Source: Tetrahymena elliotti 4EA
Lineage: Eukaryota; Ciliophora; Oligohymenophorea; Hymenostomatida; Tetrahymenidae
Direction: 5' to 3'
NCBI GenBank assembly: GCA_000231825.2
Contig: JH720374.1
Span: forward strand, 252,924-316,923
DNA length: 64,000 nt
In this document: piece after piece, positions 27,589 through 40,239 of the stretch
Numbering within the stretch: position 1 is the first letter of the stretch
Layout: each line of letters begins with the position of its first letter
Position numbers and translations under genes: made by a program
Notes under the pieces: model-generated
The model's input: the letters and a program-made list of their open reading frames with translations, nothing else
Told to the model about the DNA's origin: nothing
Database searches by the model: none

Positions 27589-30500
27589 ATGAATAGAGTT
27601 GTTCCTTAGTAAGTTGCTTTTATACTAATTGATAATAATTTAAAGTATTTTTAATTTATTTTATTAAAAATATTTTATTGTATAGGGAGTTAAATGACTC
27701 GGCTATGCCTATGCAAACAACAGAGGATTTAATTGATTTATCTGATGTCAAGTAGGTAAAAAAGCCTAATCTTGCAGATTTAGAGAACTTTATCTAGTCA
27801 ACACATCCATTGACTGTAAAGAATTAATAGTATACAAAGTGCGAAACATGCGATTATGAAACTGGAAGACATTCCTGCTTAATGGGAGATACCTCAGAAA
27901 AAAGTTAGATTGATTCTCTTGGTTTGACACCTACATTATACTTTAGATTTGTTAAGAATATGTCTGAGTGGTTTTTTTTCTTTTCTATCTTAGCAGCTGT
28001 GCCAATTTTGTTTTATATAAAAGGTATTCTTTTTAATTTACACTCAAAACCAAAACAATCAATAAGAGCCTGAATTAATATTTTTCACTTAAATTTCATA
28101 TGATTTTTTTAAACCTAATATTTTTAAATAGCTTTTACAGAGAGCTAGTCTGATGTTAAATAGTTTACTGCCACTTAAAAGTTGGTTTCTACTACTCTTG
28201 GCTCACTTGTTTTAGATCGTACTTAATGTTAGTTCCTCATGTTAGATAGCACAATTAGCCCTTCCACCTCAAAAACTACTGATAATACTTTATCACTTTA
28301 GTGTTCTACTGGAACCTTACCTGAATAAGCTTCAATGTACTACTATGGTTTAGGTAAATAATGATAATATATAATTGTAGACTTTTTTTCTTATTTAACA
28401 ATTAATTTATCAAAGAAAAAATAATTTGAATTTTTAAATTTAAAAAGTGGAATCCAAAAGTTCAGATAAAACATCAGATTCATGCATCTTCTAAGATTTA
28501 AGCTATGTTGATTAGTCATGCAATTAGAGTGTTTTATCTTATATTGATACTATTCTTAGTCCTTGCTATGGAAAAAGTAGTTGTTCAGTTAATTTTGATA
28601 AATCAGTCTTTTCTTCTGACTCCACCTGCCAATCTTAAGCTGTGAAATAGAAAATATTTGTTAGTACTATCTGCCAAAGTAAAATTAAAATATTGAATAC
28701 TAAAAGTAATACAATAATACTTTCAAAATTATTAGACTCTTATTATCAAGTTAATTGGAAGTTCGAAAAATCTTAAGCTGTTATAATCGCCTCGATCATA
28801 GATGGAGCAATCATGATCTGCTTTATCTTTCTACTAATCAGATTGAAGATTTCATAAAACCAAACTGAAAAAAATGTGATTTCGTAATTAATTAACTAGC
28901 CTTCTTTTTATTTTAAAATTTGGTTACTTTAGCATATTAATTTGTTAATTTTTCACCTGAATTTTTTCACATGTTTGAATTGGCTTTTTTAATTAAAGAA
29001 ATTCTGTTGGTGTATCATATTTTACGTTGGAAATACAAAATCTGCCACAAGATTTTGAAATAGAAGAACTCAAATTTAAATTGAAAGAGCACTTTGAAAC
29101 ATCAATTTAAAAGATTATGGCCAAAAAGGAACCATTCAGAGTCTATGATATTTAAGTTGCAACTCCTTACAACGTAGTTCAAAGTGAAAAAAAATTAACA
29201 GATTTGAAAAGGAAAAAGCTGAATGAAATTTTAAATTACTGCAACAAGTTCAATATAGAATCTGAAAATAAATAAATTAGCTTGAGAATGTTAAACTATC
29301 ACTATGGCTCATTAACCAAATAAGAAGATCGTGAAATTGCTAATAAAATGCTATTTAAAATTGCGAAAACTAATTCCTTAATTGATAAAGAAAAAGAAAA
29401 GTAGAAGAGTAAAGAATCTAGCAGTAATAAGGTAATTAAATTATTTGTAAGCTATCTACTTATTCAAGCACATCTTAATTAATTATAAGATTATTTCTGC
29501 TTTTGTTACATTCGAAACAATGAGAAACAGAGATATTGCCTATTTTACCATGTATCAAACATATCTAGATAAAGCTATTGAATCTTTCTTCTTTTGCTGT
29601 AAAAATCGAAGCGATATAAGAAGGTAATTTTTATGAAAACATTTTCATTTTATTTTAAAATCAACACAAAAAAATAATAATTTTACTAAATTTTGAAATG
29701 AATTTTAATTTGTTAAAAAATTAAAATAAGAATCAATACATAATTAAGTAGAATTTAAACAGAAAATTAGAAAATTGTTTGCTGCATTATTTAAAATATC
29801 TTCAAATTAATTAATACAGATTCTTCTACTTTTACTTTGATTAAATTTTCATATGTTTTCTTAATTTATTATTTACTTATTTCTTACATCTATAATTAAT
29901 TGTTTTATTATTAGATTTCAATACAAACTCTTAGATGTAAAGGCAGCACCAGCACCTGAAGATATTATTTGGGAAAATTTCTCCATCTCCTTTTGCAATA
30001 AATTTTTTAGAATACTATTTTCTACATTGGTAACTCTCACTTGCATGATTGGAAGTCAGTATTTTTTTAAATTTCTAATTAATTTATCTAAAATTTATTT
30101 ATAAAACAGCCCTTATTTTTATAGTTTATGTCAAGAATTAAAACTAAAAGTTTTTAAATAAATATCCGACTATCAACTGTCCTAAAAACTCTAATACTAT
30201 CACTAAAGAATAAGTTGTCAGTGATTATGAATCTTAGGTAAGTAAAGGATTTCTTGAGTGCTATTGTAAAATAGATCCTTTAGGAAGATACAGTGATGAT
30301 TTTACTATGTCAGATGGTTCAAGTGAGGAGTTATGCAAAAGCTGGTTTGAAGACCAAACTTTAATTATCGCTTTACCATTCTTAGTTGTTTTAGTTATCA
30401 TTATTATCAATAACATCATGCAAATTATCTTCACATGTAATAAAAATCTTTTTAATTTTTCATATCTAGGAAAAAATTTCTTTTTTTTTATCAAACAATC

Positions 30501-32217
30501 TTTAACTTATTTTAATACCATAGACTTATCAAAGCTTGAAGGATATAGATTTGTTTCTCACTAGGTTAGTTCAAGAGTAGCTAAAATTTTTATCATGCAA
30601 TTTATGAATACAGTATTAATTTTTATTTTTATTATTTTACACTAATAATTGCTTAAAATTAAAAGGCTTTGATTATTTTAATCATGAACACTAAATTTAA
30701 TGGAGTATCAAATACTACTTTTTCTATGCTCCTAGATGGAACTTTCACAGATTTTAATCCCTTATGGTTCCTTTAAGTAGGAACTACAATAGTAAAATCA
30801 ATTATTACAAAAATAAATATGAATCTCAATTTTTTCATCAAAACAATAAAATAGTTATTGACATTAATATTTTACATAATTATGCCATATCTCAATTTCA
30901 TCTTCCAAAGTTTGTTTGTTTGTTTAAGAAGATGCTATGATAGACATTGGAGTAGTGACAAAAATAAAACTAGACAAAAAACATAAGAAAAATATGAGTA
31001 GGTATATCTTAGTCCTAATTTTTTGATAGAAGTTCGTTATGCACAAGTAATGAATTAATTAATTAAAAAGTATTTATATTAATATTAAATAAAATTTCTT
31101 TTAAAATAAATAACTAGATTATGAATATTATTTTTGTCTGCTTCTTGTACAGTTGTGGATTACCACTTCTTATTGTCTCCTCATTCCTTTACTTAAGTAA
31201 CTTTAACTAAAAAATATAATTTTTATTTTAAGACACAATTGAACTAATAATTAAAATAAATAAAATGGATTTTTTGTTTAAATTAATATTACTTAATTAA
31301 ATAATAGTCAGCACATATTATGTAGATAAATTTGCTATGCTCAGATTATGTAGAAAACCTCCTCAATATGGTAAAAATCTTGAAGATATAATAAGAGCTA
31401 TTCTCTGGGTTTCTATTCCTTTGCATTGCTTGCTCGGAATATGGATGTATGGAAGTCCTAAAATGTTCCCTTCTTCAATAGTAATTGTTAATTAAAAAGC
31501 TATAAATAATTAATATTCATTCTTAAAATATAGTCAAACAGTATCCTTAGCTCAATTAGTTCTTAAGTAAGCGATTTATAAAGCCAAATAGATAATTACG
31601 AAAGCACTAATGTCACTAAAGAATTTTGGAGTAGAGCTATAAAAACTCAATGCATCCCTTAATTAGTTGTTTTGGCATTTTGTCTTCTTTACTTTTTATA
31701 TTTATTAATCAAGTAAATTCATTTAGAGATATTGGAAAAATGTTTTATCTCTTTTTTTTATAACAGGAAAAGAATAATAATTCCTTTATTTAATTGCATA
31801 TGCTGCTGCTTTAATTTTGCTGAAGATGATCTTATTTCGAGGAAAAACGAACTTTAATTAATACCTTACTATGCTTGTAATATTTTAATCTTTAAAAGTT
31901 AATTTAACTTAAAAAAATATAAATAGTTATTACCAAACAGGACATAAAATCAAATTTAAAATTAATTTAAAATGATATCAATGAATGCAAAAATGATAAA
32001 TACAAATAAATTCTGTAACAAAAATAAGTTTTGTTAAGAAACTAAATAATGGCAAGAAAAAGTAATAACGATAAGCATTAATAGCTGGAATAAATTCAAA
32101 AATAAAAAGAAATTTCTTGCAATTTGGTTGGTCTTTACTCCTATGATATTAGAGTAATTAACAATTTACTTTTAGTTCATTTTAATAATTTTTTTGTTAA
32201 AAAAAGGTACACCCTGA
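27589..32217 (+). CDS. OSCA/TMEM63-type (DUF221, calcium-dependent channel) membrane protein with lectin-like ectodomain
   Basis: The start is ATG 27589; the first intron is 27609-27685 and many follow. The first membrane helix is near 27960-28017 (FFFFSILAAVPILFYIK). A Cys-rich extracellular insert occupies about 28135-28680. A second helix (AVIIASIIDGAIMICFIFLL) leads to the cytosolic domain typical of the family (VSYFTLEIQNLPQDFEIEEL). The hallmark APAPEDIIWENF opens the channel region. Next come a Cys-bearing loop (FLECYCKIDPLG), FIMQFMNT, MLLDGTFTDFNPLWFLQVG, CLRRCYDRHW, FLIEVRYAQ, FLYSCGLPLL and LRLCRKPPQYGKNLEDIIRA. Order and spacing match the conserved 11-helix channel core. The family forms mechano- or osmosensitive cation channels. 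The last 100 residues or so and the stop (TGA 32215-32217) are less certain because another intron could be hidden there. Confidence 0.88.
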
Positions 32218-33661
32218 CTATTCTCATAATTGAAATTTATTTATAACACCTTCACTTAAAAGAAACATATTTTTAAATGCAAAAATAAAATTATAAGTTT
32301 AATATATCACTAAATTTACTACTTAAATACTCCTGTTTAAATATGTACATGTTTTTACTTCTTTAAACTATCAGTTTATTTTATGCTTCTTTATCATTTC
32401 TTGATTTAACAAACCAATTTATTTTGTTTTTTAATAATACAAACATTATTTAAATGAATATTTTAATTTTTATTTAATACTTATATTCTCTTTTTTAATT
32501 AAGAATACTCGCATTTCTTATATAAATTATAAAAAAAATAATCTAAGACATGTTAAATTATAACATACCCTAACTTATTACTTCAAATTTCCAACCTAAA
32601 ATAAAAAAATGATCAAAAATATTTTTAAAAAATAAAAAGTTAGTTTTCGAGACTTAAAATTTTTCATGAAATTGATTTTATTAGAAATAGGGTAAATAAA
32701 ATGGCTAGTTTAATTAGGAAGTGATAAATTCATAGATTTTCTTTGTTTATGGAGTCTACTTATTTATGAGTTAATATTGAAAGAATCTATTATTAAATAT
32801 GTTCCATAAAATTTCTCAGATAACTTATAGAACATTGATGGAAAAAAAAAATTAATTAATTCTAAATTTTGAAGAGAAATTTTAGAATATTTAAAGATAG
32901 TATGTCATTGATGAAGATCAGATAAAAGATGTTATTTAAACTAAATTATTTTATGAGTGAAAGTAAAATAATTTAGTTTTATTTTTCTGAGGATAAAAAA
33001 ATATGAAAGAATAAAAGATGTAGATGATGATGAGGTAATTAATTAATAAGAAATATTGAACGAATATCAATGTAGAACTAATTCAAATATAATTTTTTGA
33101 ATGTTAATTTTATAATGATTTAATATTAATTTTCTAGATAATTCATAGAAAAAAATTTAAATTAAGAAATAAATACTTTGAATTTGAGGTAAAAAATAAG
33201 AAAAATAAATTGTTTCAGAGTTTTTAAAAGCATACCATCTCAATCGCAAAAAATAATTTAATTTATGATTAAATAGATTACAAATCTATCAAAAATATTA
33301 AAAAATCGATTTTCACAAGTACCAAGTAATTTATACTTTATAGAAATCTATTCAAGAAGTGGTTTGGTGGGAGCATGACCTTGCTTTTAAGCCTTTGATT
33401 GACTTAAATTTTCATTTTTCAGTTTTAGGAGTTAAGTAAGTCAAAGGATTAGACAGAATCTTTTAAATTATTAAGAGATTGAATGAATAAGTTTTTATTA
33501 TAAAGGTTATAGCTTCCAAACAAATCCACTCTAAATTTGATTAACTTAAGATAGATCTTAATATTTTTATATAAAATTAATTAAAAGAATATCCTTTTGG
33601 AAATAGTTGCTGCAACAAGCATAATATATAAATAGCAAATCTCTTCTCAACAAATTAAAAA
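32218..33661. other. Intergenic region with an open frame leading into the cysteinyl-tRNA synthetase start
   Basis: The first kilobase is AT-rich with nothing recognisable. From about 33362 to 33661 a frame without TGA runs directly into the ATG of the next gene. It contains a segment resembling the beginning of a protein-kinase N lobe (see findings). It may be a gene relic or only the 5' flank of the tRNA synthetase gene. Confidence 0.45.
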
Positions 33662-36407
33662 ATGACTGAAGCTAAAAAAGACCCCTACCAATTATGGTAG
33701 CTCCCTGTAAAAGATGAAACCAAGTATTTAACAGGCCTTAAAGTTAGAAATACCTTACAGCCTTAGAATTTAGTATTATTTTATTTTCTTAAATTAGCTT
33801 TATCATGCTGTTGTTGATCTAGTAAATTAAATTTATAATTGTTTATTTAAAGGTTGAATTCGTCCCTCACAGAGGCAAATAAGTTAGATTCTACAACTGT
33901 GGTCCTACAGTAATGCATTAATTAATTTTACTTATATTGCTTTATTTATCTTAAATTTAATCTTTTGTTTTTGTTGGAGATGGAAGCATTATGATTTTCG
34001 GAAAAAATGCTAAAAAAAATAAAATACATTTAGGTAGCTTTTTAAACTTATTCAAATAATATTCTTAGGTCTATGATTCTTCACACATAGGTCATGCGAG
34101 AACTTATATTTCCGCAGATATTATCAAAAGAATCATGATTAAGTATTTCGGTTATGACGTTTTTCACTGCATGAACATTACTGATATTGATGATAAGATT
34201 ATTAATAAATCAAATGAAACTGGTGAAAATTTTGCTGAATTCGCCAGAAAGTGGGAACTCGACTACTGGTAAGACATGGAAGCATTAAATGTTGATAAGG
34301 TAAAGGATTACTTTCTAATTATTTATCTATTCTAGCAGCATAAAAAAGGTTTCATAAAAAACAAGATTAAGTTAATTTATTTGTATAAATTAGCCTGATG
34401 TCATCGTTAGAGTTAGCGAATTTGTTCCAGAAATCATTGCATATATTGAAAAGATTGTTCAAAATGGTTATGCTTATGTTGTGAATGGTTCAGTTTACTT
34501 TAATGTCGATAATTTCCATGGATCTGCTCATCACTGTTATGCTAAGCTTGAACCTTAAAGTGTTAATGATTCCTAAAAGTTGGAAGAAGGTGAAGGTGCT
34601 CTTGGTAAGAAAGATGACAAGGAAAAGAAAACTTCTAGAGATTTTGCTTTGTGGTAAAAAATTATAAAATGAAAAAATTACATGTTAAAATTGATTGATT
34701 GATTTTCCAAAGATATTTTAAAAAATCCCTTAGACAAATTATTTAATATTTTAATTTATAAATAGGAAAGCAAGTAAGCCAGGTGAGCCCTTCTGGGATA
34801 GTCCTTGGGGTTAAGGTCGTCCAGGATGGCACATTGAATGTTCAACTATGGCTTCAGAAATTCTTGGATACCCAGTTGATATTCACATGGGAGGTGAAGA
34901 TTTGAAGTTCCCTCATCATGATAACGAATTAGCATAGAGTGAAGCTTATTACAATAAGTAGGATGGCCAAAATTAATGGGTAAATTACTTTATGCATACC
35001 GGCCACTTGCACATTGAAGGATTAAAAATGTCTAAGAGTTTGAAAAACTTCATTACCATTAATCATTTATTATCTCAACACAACTAACGTGTTTTGAGAC
35101 TTCTTTTCATGAAGTAAACATATGACTCTACTATGGATTACAATGCCGATTCAATCAGTGAAGCAAAGACTAAAGATAAAAAGTATTAAGAATTTTTCCT
35201 TACTATGAATGCCCTTCTTCTCTAACAAGAAATCAATGTTTCATAAAAGTGGGGTACTAGAGAATTCGAATTAAGAGACCTCTTTGCTGAAAAGCAAGAT
35301 GGTATTCACAGAGCTTTCTAAAAAAATTTCAATGTACCTGAAGCTCTTAAAGAAGTTGATGCCATCATTACTGCCGTCAACACTTACATTAAGACAAAGC
35401 CTATTATTCATCTTCTCCTTAGAACTATCTTCAATTATATTAAGCACATTTTTAATTGCTTAGGGCTCGTCTATGAATAGGTAAAATTTTTTATTATTTT
35501 TATTCTCAAAACCTTTTTCTCTAATAAATAAAATAGATAAAGTATTCAAACCAAATAAAATAAAATCAATTAAATTCAAAATCTGATAAATTATATTTTT
35601 ATATAAAAGATTTTTAACTATTTAATAATAGATTTTTCTTTTTTTCATGGAATTAATTTTTAAATCTTTCATGGAAAATTCATTCATACATATTATCACC
35701 TATACAAACTGCATTTTTTATTTAAACAAATTTTGACATTTTTTTTGTATATTTAGTAATAAGCTTAAGCTAAGAATGATCCTTTTATTTTAACTGTTGG
35801 ATTGATTAGTACTTTAAGAGATGAGATCAGAGGTGCTAACAAAGATTTACAAGTTATTAACAAGGCAGCTCTTAATGCAAAGGAAAGCTTAGCTGATATT
35901 TCCTCAAAATTAGGATCAAATGCTAGTGAAAATACTTAAGCTGCTGTATAAATAGCCTCAGACTATATTAATCAAATCCTTAAATGTGTTGAAGATAACT
36001 AATTTTTACAAATCCTTAAGGCCTCAGATGAAATCAGAGATGAAAAACTGATATAAATTGGAATTCGTATTGATGACGGCAAGCCAGGTGAGCCCAGTTT
36101 ATGGAAAATAGATGACAAGGAAACTCTCTTAAAAGAAAGAGAAGAGAAAATATTGAAAGAAAAATAAAAAGAAGAAGAAAAACGCAGAAAGGAAGAAGAA
36201 AAATTGAAAGCTATGAGTGTTAATCCAGCTGAAATGTTTAAAAACGATCCCAACTACAGCAAATACTAATTTGATGAAAGAGGTATTCCTAGTCACGACG
36301 AAAAGGGTACTCCTTTGAAAGATAAGGCTATTTAATCTTTTGTTAAGAAATACGATGCACAAAAGAAACTTTATGAACAATACCTTGAAAAAACATCAAA
36401 AAAATGA
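33662..36407 (+). CDS. Cysteinyl-tRNA synthetase, cytosolic
   Basis: This enzyme charges tRNA-Cys. Six exons were placed with consistent phases: 33662-33772, 33853-33909, 34069-34299, 34394-34653, 34766-35480 and 35757-36407, giving 674 residues. Class I signatures are clear. The HIGH box is HIGHART inside [11 protein letters not shown] and the KMSKS box is [11 protein letters not shown]. Zinc ligands fit YNCGPTV, WHIECS and [20 protein letters not shown]. The eukaryote-type insertion between the two halves of the Rossmann fold is present ([18 protein letters not shown]). A charged helix ([18 protein letters not shown]) leads to the usual eukaryotic C-terminus ([20 protein letters not shown]). 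No mitochondrial presequence is seen. The chosen start gives the expected N-terminal length, although the upstream frame stays open. Confidence 0.97.
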
Positions 36408-37970
36408 TGTGAATTAAATATGAAATTAAATAAAATCAGAATGTGACAATATGTAATGTAATGTACATCTTCATATGTTTGTCTAAATATTTTTAGTTAT
36501 TTCTAGAAAAATTATTTAATTGATTGAATTTTTATAACAGAATCAAGTTAAAAATCTTTAGATTGAGAAGAATTATAAATAATTTTATTTTTTTAAAAAA
36601 CATATATGTATTAGTAATATTTGGCTTTGTAGAATATATTTCATAACATAAGCTGAGTTAAAGATTTCCTTTTAATTAATATGTTGAAAATACCTCTGTC
36701 TATTACATACTTTTTATAAAGAGTCTAGTTTACCGATTAAAAAAGCCCTCCCTTCTTTTGAATGTTATTGAACCAATTACAAAATACATCTTTTCATTGA
36801 AGAAAACCCTTTTAATTATCTCAAGAATTATCAAAACACTAATCAAGATGAATTAGAATTCTTTGTTTAGGGTTTGAGCTATTAAGTTTACACTGTAATA
36901 AATTAAAAATAACCACAAAAAAAGGTAGGCAATTCAAAAAATTGTTTTATTTTTTTATAAAATTTAGTAAGACATTCTGTTTAAAATTTAATTTCAATTG
37001 TTAAAATGTTTTTGATTAAATTTTAATTAGCAAATGAGTTGTTATTAACTAAATTTATCAATTGAATTATTTCAAATAAATTTATATTTTTTCTTCTCTA
37101 TTTTAATATTATTTATTATTAGCATCAACCAAAAATCAAAAAATTTCTGCTCGGATTAATCAGGATTTTTTTTATTTAGATCTAAAAAAAGGATAAAACT
37201 ACATAAAAGTTGATTTTTATATCTCAATCAAAGCTTTAATCATTATTAGTCTAATGTAATTCCTAAAAAGCTTTGATTTACCCAATTTCAGGTTTGACAT
37301 TTTTTATTTCAGTTTTCCCTTTATTTATTTAAATCTGAGAAGATTTACATGAATTTATATACTCTCAGGTGAACGGATGGACTTAATTAATAAATTAATG
37401 GTTCTGCATTTGATATGTGTAAATTTAAATAGAGCAAAATATTTTAATCTCTTTATTTTACTCTTATATTTATTGTTATGTATCAATGTATGTGTTCACC
37501 AACTCACAATCTGAGTTATAATAGAAAGAAAGTATAAAATTTATTTAAATTTGGATTAATTGTTAGCAATGTTTTTATTTTTGGATGGTGACAGTAACTT
37601 ATATTTGTTTTTTATGATTATTTCAAAGGTAAATCTAAGTATAGATTTACATGCTTTTACAGCTAAAGAAAGGTGGGGATTTTGTTTTAATGTGGTCAGA
37701 TATCAAATTGTATGTTTAATTAAAATTGAGAATATAAAATAACTCGCATGATAGATGGTATTTATCAATCTAATAATTTTAAATATACCCTAAATACGCA
37801 TTTTAATTATTCAATTTTTTTATCACAAATTCATTCATATAAACCACATATTCTTCTATTCATTTTTGAACATCTTTTGCCTCTTTAAATTTCCAATTTT
37901 GAAGGCCCTCACTTGAATAAAGATTAATTAAAAATAAAAAAAGAAGAAATTAAAAAAAACTTTGTCTAAA
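36408..37970. other. Intergenic region with a short uncertain coding-like fragment
   Basis: Mostly AT-rich. At about 36770-36925 (+) a frame reads like protein (IHLFIEENPFNYLKNYQN, DELEFFVQGLSYQVYTV) but is bounded by a TGA about 18 codons after another TGA. It could be a relic or chance. The rest shows nothing except the promoter side of the small secreted protein gene. Confidence 0.4.
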
Positions 37971-38402
37971 ATGAACAAATTATTCGTTGCTCTCCCCGTT
38001 CTCGCTTTACTCGCCCTCGGTAGCGTCTTCGTCTTCTAACACAAGACCGTTGAATCTGCTGTTACCGTCGATTTCCACACCTGGTAAGGATGTATTACCA
38101 ACCCCAAGGACAAGCATTACATCTGTGATGACATCACCACCAGTGACACCGAACTTTACCAATGTTACGCTGTTGCCAACTAATTCCACACTTTATATGG
38201 TGATGCTACTATTGATAACGCCACTGCTGACTGCAAGGTCTTCCAAGACGATTTCTTATCTTCTGATGCCACCGATAACTTCTCCAACTCTTTCCCCAAG
38301 TGTATGGACAGTATCACCTCTGCCATCGATGTCAAGAAGTCCGCTTTCTTCTACAAGAACATCTTCAGCAAGTACTTGACCTGTGCTGGTATCTCCGCTT
38401 GA
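37971..38402 (+). CDS. Small secreted protein with optimised codons, 143 residues
   Basis: An intronless frame starts at ATG 37971 and ends at TGA 38400-38402. A signal peptide is obvious (MNKLFVALPVLALLALGSVF). The mature part is acidic and has seven Cys residues (FHTWQGCITNP, HYICDDI, LYQCYAVAN, ADCKVFQDD, PKCMDS, LTCAGISA), which suggests disulfides. Codons end mostly in C or G (AAC, TTC, GTC, AAG, ACC) and the gene is close to half G+C in a window near one fifth G+C. In Tetrahymena that bias marks very highly expressed genes. The context (AAAAAATG-like, A-rich leader) is normal. I do not recognise the family. An abundant secreted or granule protein fits best, as inference. Confidence 0.93.
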
Positions 38403-40239
38403 GATAATAATTAGAGCAAAAATTACTCTATAATATGAATAAAAAATCATATAAATATTATACTATAATAAAAAATTTTTAGTGATTTTGTATTATTTTA
38501 TCAAATTTGTAAAAGATTCTTCATTTACAGCGAATCTCAATATAATCTCATATACAATTTATTTATATTTTTTACTAATTATTCAAGTAAATCTTATGTT
38601 TACTCATAAAAATTTGTATTTTTGATTTTTGTTTGATTTTAGAGTGATAAAATACACTTTATTATCCATAATAGAATGAATCAATCATTCCAAATTCAAA
38701 AAAATTAAATCATCAAAGGATTATTATTTATACTGATACATCAATTAAAGCAAAATTTAGATAATGGATAATCTATTGATAAATGACAATTATTATCCAA
38801 AAAGCTAAAAAGCAAGCTAAACATCAAAAAAACTTTTTTGTTTTTTGGGTGTCTAATTTTAAAAAGTTTCGAAAATAAATTAGTGAAAATATAAATTTTT
38901 TCTCCTGCCAAATCTTTATTTTGCTTCCAATTTAAAACCAAAATTATCATACCTAATTTACTGATTAAATTTCTAGTTTTTTTCTTCATAAACTATTAAA
39001 ATAATTTTTACTTATTTCAGACCTTATTAATACTGATAAATCATAAATAATTGAAAATAAAACCTATGAATTATATAATTTGAAATTTACTATAAAAAAT
39101 GTTTACTCAGTTAATTTTTAAAAAGCAGACAATATAATTTAAAAATGAAAAATTATTAAATTTATTTATATGTTTTTGCTTCTTGACTAATTCTTTTATT
39201 AATTTCCTTCAAATTTAACTTTAAAACTAATTTGCAACTAAGTATGGCCAAGGATACATCTACTTTGTTATTAATACCTTACTTGTGTTAACTCATTCTG
39301 ATTTAAAAAATTAGGAAAGAAATTATCTTTGAGTACTCTATCATCTTTATATTATTTATAACATATTTATTGCAAATATTACAAATTAAAGTCTAAGATT
39401 TTGTAATTTAATTTTTTATTAAATTATTTTATAACTTATTTATTCATAAATATTTTTATTGGAATAGGATTTATTTATGTAAATAAGTTAATAGCTCCAC
39501 TAATTATACTATTTAGATAATATTTAACTCAGTAAGAATTGTAAATTCTTCTCAACTAATATCTAAATTTTTAAAATGTAATGATAAAATGAAAAAAAAA
39601 AATAAATGTTTTAACTCAAATTTTTAGTTTTGTATGAAATAGGATTTATTAAGTATGGTTATCAAGCAAATCAACAAATATTATACATAAATTTGTAATG
39701 ATAAAAATAGCTTAAAATAAAAGAACTAAATTATTTAAAAGTAGATTGTACAATTAACTAATTGTTCAAAACTAAATAAACAAACCAAAATGTAATTTTA
39801 TCTATTTTTATTTTTATCATAGGCACATCTTCTCCAAATTATTATTTTCTAAGAAGAAAAACAAATTGTCAAAATCATTTTGGTTTTTATTTTATTTTTA
39901 AATGATTTAAACGTTTCTATGAAGTGTTTTATAAATTTTTACTAGTTCAGTTAGTTATGATATGGGAGAGAGGAAGTATCTATTTAAAATTGTTTTCTTC
40001 AAAAAAAAATATGTATTTTAAATAAAAAATTAAATACAGTTCTTTTTCAAAAATATTTTATCATAAAATATTATTTATAAAATATTATGAATAAAAAAAT
40101 AAAAAATTTTAGATAATTTTTATTTGATTTTTTTCTTTTTAAATTAAGAAAACTTAGGTAAAACCAATTTAATCTTTATTATTAAAAATATTTAGAGACT
40201 TAAAATTTCATTCATTTACTTCTTATTAACACTTCAGTT
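38403..40239. other. Long AT-rich intergenic region (about 1.8 kb)
   Basis: It contains the 3' flank of the small secreted protein gene. It has many homopolymer runs. A minus-strand standard-code frame at 38741-38989 has no family resemblance or codon bias. I see no RNA gene or repeat array. Confidence 0.5.

Noticed and set aside
35999..36380. Minus-strand frames rich in Phe and Ser
   Set aside because: They are antisense to the Lys/Glu-rich tail of cysteinyl-tRNA synthetase.
37560..37742. 60-codon plus-strand frame starting MLAMFLFLDGD
   Set aside because: It ends at a TAA, which is Gln here, and shows no codon bias or domain; likely chance.
37987..38450. Overlapping plus and minus frames of 60-130 codons
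   Set aside because: They are out-of-frame shadows of the small secreted protein gene, a by-product of its high G+C content.
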